Positions 5,074 through 8,710 of a DNA stretch of 8,710 bases are shown piece by piece. Source of the stretch: Fidelibacterota bacterium UBA1611 (GTDB lineage: Bacteria > Fidelibacterota > Marinisomatia > Marinisomatales > UBA1611); NCBI GenBank assembly GCA_002321855.1, contig DCMX01000063.1:2413-11122 (forward strand). The letters are read 5' to 3'. A program made the translations under genes and the position numbers. Numbering within the stretch: the first letter of the stretch is position 1; every line of letters begins with the position of its first letter. The notes under the pieces were generated by a model. The model ran no database searches. It had not been told where the DNA came from and saw only the letters and a list, made by a program, of their open reading frames with translations.

Positions 5074-6390
5074 TCAATTATTCTTGGCTCGTTTTGCTTT
5101 TATAATCGCAGCCTTGATCTTTCCTCGCAATACCCTGCTATCCAGAGCATTGATCTCTTCCATATCACCAGCCAAACCTTTGGCTACAAGGCGGTCCATA
5201 AGCTTTTCCTCGGTTTCTTCTGAAGCAGCAGAAACAGCTCCTGATACTTTTATGGGAAGCTCGGGCATTTCCGGTCGTTCTTCTGAGCCACGATTGATCT
5301 TCAAAATCAGCGCTTTTGCCTTACCACGGGTGACCTTATCTGTTATTGCATTGAGAGGATCCTTATCACCATCCAGAGCTTTATTAACAACAAATGCAAT
5401 AAGCTTTTCACCGCTTAAATTGATATCATTACTGTCCTGTACTGACGCTGCTCCTTCTTTAGGTTTTTCTGGCATTGGCGGTGACTCTCCAGTACGTTTG
5501 GCACGAAATAATGCAGCTTTTGCCTTGCCACGGGTAGGTTTATCAGAAATAGAATTGATAATATCCATGTCCCCTTTCAGGCCCATATTAGTAGCGTAAT
5601 TGATGTAATCTTCACGCGAAGAAAACCCGCCCCATTGTGAACCTGTTCCGCTATCTGTACTTGAATCACCTTTGCCTTGGTCCAGGTCGATCTCAGGTGT
5701 GATTCTGGATAGGGTTTGTAAGATCTTTGATTTACGGTCATTCCAGTTGTACAGGGATAATAGAGAAAAGACTCCCTTAGAGGTTCTACTACATGTGACC
5801 CAAACACCTTTCTTAGATTCTTCGATCTTGAATGATATATATTCTTTATAAAGTGGTGTGGTCCTGAATTCAAATCCAAATTCTTTCTCATGCTCAGTGG
5901 TCATGACCCTGCACTTGAAATAAGGTGCTAAGGAAGCAGGCCGAATTTTAAAGAATGCCCCTGGTTCTGTAATAAACCTATCAAAGGAGAACTGATGGAC
6001 ATAGCGGTCCGAACTGAGAATTGGTAGTGCCCGCTGGATCCCTACGAACCATATATTATATGTATCCAGATCTGTGATCATTTTCCACATGATCTCTTTG
6101 GTCGTGGAAAAATGTTGTCTGATCTCACTTTGTGCCGTGAACGGTCGCCAGGAGGACCACTTATCCCCGATACCAGCAAAAGGTATTTCTGGGCTCTTTA
6201 ATTTGACCTGCGGATATTCCACTCCCTCAAAAATGATTTCGTGTGATGTGTAATGATGGATCTTTCCGTTAATCAATTCCACTTCGTATTTCGTAGGAAA
6301 ATAGAATATCCTCTTTAATTCACCTTCTTCCCCTGTGGTCTTGATAGTACAGGCAGTTCCTGGCTCGATCTGATTTAAGGCTTTTGACAT
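5074..6390 (-). CDS. SRPBCC-like protein with SH3/KOW-like start and three C-terminal basic repeats
   Basis: The 438-aa protein has no signal peptide or membrane helix and is probably cytoplasmic. Residues about 8-57 look like a small beta-barrel (GTACTIKTTGEEGELKRI, then YEVELINGK...HEIIFEG), like SH3/KOW-type domains. Residues about 88-232 have the layout of an SRPBCC (START/polyketide cyclase) domain: STTKEIMWKMITDLDTYNIWF near the start, alternating strands and a C-terminal helix (about 215-230). After a Ser/Gly/Asp linker come three related repeats at 259-300, 328-369 and 395-435, each with GD-x-(D/E)-x-(I/L)-N-x-(I/L)-x-D followed by RGK-(A/I)-KA and a Lys/Arg-rich end, separated by Pro/Ala/Glu-rich linkers. 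First gene of the bc-complex operon; its stop lies 2 bases before the 35-aa gene. Function unknown; ligand binding by the SRPBCC fold is possible. No clear ribosome binding site precedes the ATG. Confidence 0.85.
   Translation of the reverse strand: MSKALNQIEPGTACTIKTTGEEGELKRIFYFPTKYEVELINGKIHHYTSHEIIFEGVEYPQVKLKSPEIPFAGIGDKWSSWRPFTAQSEIRQHFSTTKEIMWKMITDLDTYNIWFVGIQRALPILSSDRYVHQFSFDRFITEPGAFFKIRPASLAPYFKCRVMTTEHEKEFGFEFRTTPLYKEYISFKIEESKKGVWVTCSRTSKGVFSLLSLYNWNDRKSKILQTLSRITPEIDLDQGKGDSSTDSGTGSQWGGFSSREDYINYATNMGLKGDMDIINSISDKPTRGKAKAALFRAKRTGESPPMPEKPKEGAASVQDSNDINLSGEKLIAFVVNKALDGDKDPLNAITDKVTRGKAKALILKINRGSEERPEMPELPIKVSGAVSAASEETEEKLMDRLVAKGLAGDMEEINALDSRVLRGKIKAAIIKAKRAKNN
5086..5616 (-). 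repeat. Three protein-level tandem repeats in the SRPBCC-like gene
   Basis: Copies lie at 5491-5616, 5284-5409 and 5086-5208 (about 42 codons each, period 67-69 codons). Shared residues include G-x-x-x-D or GD near the middle, N followed by Ile/Ala, an Asp, then RGKAKA (RGKIKA in the last copy) and a Lys/Arg-rich end. The linkers also echo each other (PPMPEKP and PEMPELP). The DNA has diverged more than the protein, so this is an old internal triplication and not a recent slippage array. Confidence 0.85.
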
Positions 6391-6527
6391 TGTTTACTGT
6401 GATTCCGGTTAACTAATGGTATTCTACCTGAAAAACTCGGGTCGAAAATTAATATCGTCACCACGGATAATCCGATAAAAGTATTGAGCTTTGTTAGAAT
6501 GTGATGCCATAATTTCAGCGGCTTTTT
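6391..6527. promoter_or_regulatory. Divergent promoter region between the bc operon and the ctaA operon
   Basis: This 137-base spacer separates the start codons of two outward-reading operons and must hold at least one promoter for each. Hexamers TAGAAT, one mismatch from the TATAAT consensus, occur on the minus strand at 6421-6426 and on the plus strand at 6495-6500; each lies about 28-31 bases before its start codon. Neither has a recognisable -35 box at 16-18 bases, so the sigma factor type is unclear. An 11-base perfect palindrome sits between them (6464-6474), well placed for an operator. Shared regulation is inferred from layout alone. Confidence 0.45.
6464..6474. repeat. Short palindrome CGGAT-A-ATCCG
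   Basis: Two 5-base arms (6464-6468 and 6470-6474) flank one base, midway in the divergent spacer and upstream of the plus-strand TAGAAT. It could be half of an operator or chance; arms do not extend further. Confidence 0.3.
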
Positions 6528-7457
6528 ATGAGATATTTTTTTCGATTTTCTCTTACTACTTTGTTTATGACCTATCTTCTTATTTTCATTGGTGGGTTGG
6601 TTCGCGTAGCCGGTGCCGGTATGGGTTGCCCTGATTGGCCAAAGTGTTTTGGCAGATGGATCCCACCGATCAGTATCGAGCAATTACCAACACACATTGA
6701 TCCTGCCCAATTCAATTTTATATTAGCATGGATAGAATATTGCAATCGATTATTTGGTGTTTTCATTGGACTCATGATCACTATCACTTGTTTTCTGGCG
6801 ATACGTTATCATAGAAAAGAACCAAAAATAATGATTCCAACGATTGGAGCGTTCATTCTAACACTTATAGAAGGTTGGCTTGGTGGAGTGCTGGTCGATA
6901 CGGTATTAAATCCTTTAACGATCACGCTCCATTTACTATTAGCTCTATGTATTGTGGTTCTTCTTATCTATGCTGTGATGCAGGCTTATTATTTGGATCA
7001 TAAAGAGGCTGAACACTCAAGCAAATATTCTGGTACCCTGAAGTGGCCTATAATGGGTACAGGTCTTATCATTTTCATTGAGATCATTATCGGTACTGAG
7101 ATCCGTGGTGGACTGGAAATTATACGTAAGGAAAACCCTTTGGTGGATAGCACCTTTCTTTTAAATATGCTCGGACCATTTAAATATCTGCATACTATCC
7201 TGGGTGCTTCACTAATTGGCATAGGATATTATTTAAGAAAAAAACTGATTATAGAGAGCTCTAATCCTTCAAGACTGATGTCCATCTCTACAAATACTAT
7301 GTTAGTAATTATTATTAGTCAAATAATCTTAGGAGAATCATTGGTGTTTCTTGATGTTAAACCCTTAATTCAGTTATTTCATATGTGGTTCGCATCTCTA
7401 TTACTGGGCATTAGTGTGGTTCAATATATGGTTTGGGAAAGGTCTCGTTTAAACTGA
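6528..7457 (+). CDS. ctaA: Heme A synthase (CtaA/COX15 family)
   Basis: The 309-aa integral membrane protein oxidises the C8 methyl of heme O to the formyl group of heme A for aa3-type oxidases. About eight hydrophobic helices are visible. The first is followed by the family signature GGLVRVAGAGMGCPDWPKC (22-40), with C34 and C40 as the likely redox-active cysteine pair of the first outer loop. The EYxNR motif (E70, N73, R74) holds Asn where classic members such as Bacillus CtaA have a heme-ligand His; E70 is kept. Later ligand positions keep His: H135 (TLHLLLA), H222 (YLHTILG) and H285 (LFHMWFA). ATG at 6528 is the first in frame after a stop at 6510; no clear ribosome binding site. The stop overlaps the sco ATG by one base, so translation is coupled. 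Confidence 0.95.
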   Translation: MRYFFRFSLTTLFMTYLLIFIGGLVRVAGAGMGCPDWPKCFGRWIPPISIEQLPTHIDPAQFNFILAWIEYCNRLFGVFIGLMITITCFLAIRYHRKEPKIMIPTIGAFILTLIEGWLGGVLVDTVLNPLTITLHLLLALCIVVLLIYAVMQAYYLDHKEAEHSSKYSGTLKWPIMGTGLIIFIEIIIGTEIRGGLEIIRKENPLVDSTFLLNMLGPFKYLHTILGASLIGIGYYLRKKLIIESSNPSRLMSISTNTMLVIIISQIILGESLVFLDVKPLIQLFHMWFASLLLGISVVQYMVWERSRLN

Positions 7458-8056
7458 TGAGGAACATTCATACGATATCCCTGGTTGTGGTCTTCATCCT
7501 ATTATTAGCAATGGGAGCCACTTGGGTAATAAAAAAGGCCGAACAAGCCAATCATTTGCTCCCACCTGTTATAAGATCCTTGCCCTACTTTCAGTTCAAT
7601 ACACATGATGGTGAGTCCTTTACGGTCAATGATCTTAAAGATAAGATCACCGTGCTGGATTTCATGTTTACAAGCTGTACTGGGCCGTGCCCGATCATGG
7701 CATCCAACATGAGGGATCTTTATAATAAATATAGCTCTATTCCTGATGTTCAGTTCGTTTCGGTAACTGTTGATCCTGATACGGATACAGAAGATGTTCT
7801 ATCTTCTTATGCGGTTGCGAATGGTGTGAATGATGAACGCTGGAAATTCATACGGTCCGATATAGGGTCGATAAAAGAATTAAGCAGAGATGGTTTCATG
7901 TTATTTTCCGATGATCTGCCTGTTGGACATTCTGTTAAGTTCGTTCTTATAGATTCTAAAGGACAGATACGGAAATATTATGACGGTACGGATGAAGCAA
8001 GTATGGCTATCTTGCGGATGCATTTAAATCTATTTTTGAAAGCATTGCACTCTTGA
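7457..8056 (+). CDS. sco: Sco/SenC copper chaperone for cytochrome c oxidase
   Basis: The 199-aa protein has an N-terminal membrane anchor (about 6-24) and a periplasmic thioredoxin-like domain. The Sco copper site is complete: C74-TGP-C78-P in the motif FTSCTGPCPIM, and H158 in VGHSVKFVLID. VQFVSVTVDPDTDTEDVL (98-115) is another family block. Sco proteins deliver copper to, or reduce, the CuA centre of oxidase subunit II, which fits its place between ctaA and ctaB. Length is normal for the family. The ATG at 7457 overlaps the ctaA TGA by one base; an in-frame TTG at 7433 would add eight residues before the anchor, but the overlapping ATG is the more usual arrangement. The stop is 1 base before ctaB. 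Confidence 0.95.
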   Translation: MRNIHTISLVVVFILLLAMGATWVIKKAEQANHLLPPVIRSLPYFQFNTHDGESFTVNDLKDKITVLDFMFTSCTGPCPIMASNMRDLYNKYSSIPDVQFVSVTVDPDTDTEDVLSSYAVANGVNDERWKFIRSDIGSIKELSRDGFMLFSDDLPVGHSVKFVLIDSKGQIRKYYDGTDEASMAILRMHLNLFLKALHS

Positions 8057-8057
8057 A

Positions 8058-8710
8058 ATGAAGCGTCATCCTGAACCTGCGGCAACAATGTTTCAAGCCT
8101 ATATTGAGCTTACCAAACCCAAGATCACCTTCATGATCCTTATATCTACCGCTTTAGGATATTACATTGGTGGAGAAGGAGTCGTTCAGGCCTATCCCTT
8201 TATATTGACCCTTTTTGGCACAGCCATTGTTTCGGGTGGTGCTGGAACACTGAACCATTATACTGAGCGGGATCTTGATATATTGATGGAAAGAACACGC
8301 TCTCGTCCTATTCCGGCTGGGATCATTGGTGCTAATACTGCCTTGACATTTGGCCTGGTTCAGATCTTATTTGGTCTGACCATTTTATTATTGGCAGCTA
8401 ACCTGATAACCGCATTTTTAGCCTTGCTCACAGCTTTTCTTTACATTTTCGTTTACACCCCTTTAAAACGGATCACTTGGTTAAATACAACCATTGGTGC
8501 TGTTCCGGGAGCATTACCGCCAATGGGAGGCTGGGCTGCTGCAACAGGAAATATTGATCTGGAAGCCTGGATCCTATTTGCTATCCTTTTTTTGTGGCAG
8601 CATCCCCATTTTTATGCGATCGCTTTAATGTGTAAGGATGATTATATGAAAGCTGGGTTCAAAATGTTGCCCGTTCTGGAAAATGATGGAAGAAGAACAA
8701 ATCGCCAGAT
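8058..8710 (+). CDS. ctaB: Heme O synthase (protoheme IX farnesyltransferase), 3' end beyond window
   Basis: From the ATG at 8058 there are 217 residues without a stop before the edge; full-length members have about 290-300, so roughly three quarters is present. It is a UbiA-family prenyltransferase that adds farnesyl to heme B to make heme O, the substrate of CtaA. The Asp-rich diphosphate/Mg site N66-HYTE-RD72-L-D74 followed by M77-ERTRSRP is intact. YTPLKRITWLNTTIGAVPGALPPMGGW (about 135-161) and the second conserved region WQHPHFYAIALMCKDDY, then GFKMLPV, are also characteristic. Several membrane helices surround these loops. The gene starts 1 base after the sco stop and is third in the operon. 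No damage is seen in the visible part. Confidence 0.95.
   Translation, partial: MKRHPEPAATMFQAYIELTKPKITFMILISTALGYYIGGEGVVQAYPFILTLFGTAIVSGGAGTLNHYTERDLDILMERTRSRPIPAGIIGANTALTFGLVQILFGLTILLLAANLITAFLALLTAFLYIFVYTPLKRITWLNTTIGAVPGALPPMGGWAAATGNIDLEAWILFAILFLWQHPHFYAIALMCKDDYMKAGFKMLPVLENDGRRTNRQ

Noticed and set aside
5084..5599. Plus-strand 171-aa reading opposite the repeat protein
   Set aside because: It is the antisense of the triplicated repeats, which lack stops on that strand; its own repeats mirror those of the real gene.
6375..6683. Minus-strand 102-aa reading across the divergent spacer
   Set aside because: It overlaps both ctaA and the start of the SRPBCC-like gene and has no domain; the spacer is better read as promoter DNA.
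7433..7456. TTG start that would lengthen Sco by eight residues
   Set aside because: The ATG overlapping the ctaA stop gives a normal anchor at the N-terminus and a usual coupling arrangement.
1..8710. tRNA, rRNA, CRISPR array, insertion sequence or attachment site
   Set aside because: No cloverleaf-like sequence, regularly spaced direct repeats, transposase motifs or terminal inverted repeats were found, and nearly all bases are taken by protein genes.

Overview
The window is a bacterial respiratory-chain locus. It is AT-leaning (roughly 40% GC by eye), almost fully coding, and built as two divergent operons. A cytochrome bc complex of the split b6f-like type, a four-or-more-heme cytochrome c, and heme A/Sco genes for a heme-copper oxidase point to a Gram-negative, aerobically respiring bacterium. 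The gene styles (b-type cytochrome with YTWCMGG and PWYFLGLQE, CtaA with EYxNR) recall FCB-type or other deeply branching environmental lineages, for example Marinimicrobia, Calditrichaeota or Acidobacteria. That placement is a low-confidence guess from family memory, not something the sequence proves.

Minus-strand operon (about 6390 down to 1, running off the left edge). In transcription order it holds: a 438-aa soluble-looking protein with a SH3/KOW-like start, an SRPBCC-like domain and three copies of a basic repeat (5074-6390); three tiny single-helix membrane proteins of 35, 48 and 55 aa (5071 to 4641), two of which are missed by ordinary length cut-offs; a membrane-anchored HEAT-repeat protein (3685-4572); the Rieske iron-sulfur protein (3141-3683); the N-terminal half of cytochrome b with all four heme ligands and the b6f-type heme ci cysteine (2343-3137); the C-terminal half of cytochrome b (subunit IV-like) with three extra N-terminal membrane segments (1206-2327); and the first 394 residues of a membrane-anchored multiheme cytochrome c with a long coiled coil (1-1184). 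Gaps are 1-21 bases except for a 68-base gap before the HEAT gene, so the genes probably work as one unit.

Plus-strand operon (6528 to the right edge): heme A synthase CtaA, a Sco/SenC copper chaperone and heme O synthase CtaB (cut by the window end). These are overlapping or 1 base apart. They supply heme A and copper for an aa3-type cytochrome oxidase that would lie outside the window. A 137-base divergent spacer (6391-6527) must hold the promoters of both operons.

Working model (inference): quinol, probably menaquinol given the Rieske and cytochrome b features, is oxidised by the bc complex. Electrons pass through the Rieske protein to the tethered multiheme cytochrome c and then to the oxidase matured by CtaA/Sco/CtaB. 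The accessory genes upstream of the Rieske gene (repeat protein, three mini-membrane proteins, HEAT protein) are the least explained part and are candidates for undescribed subunits or assembly factors of this complex.
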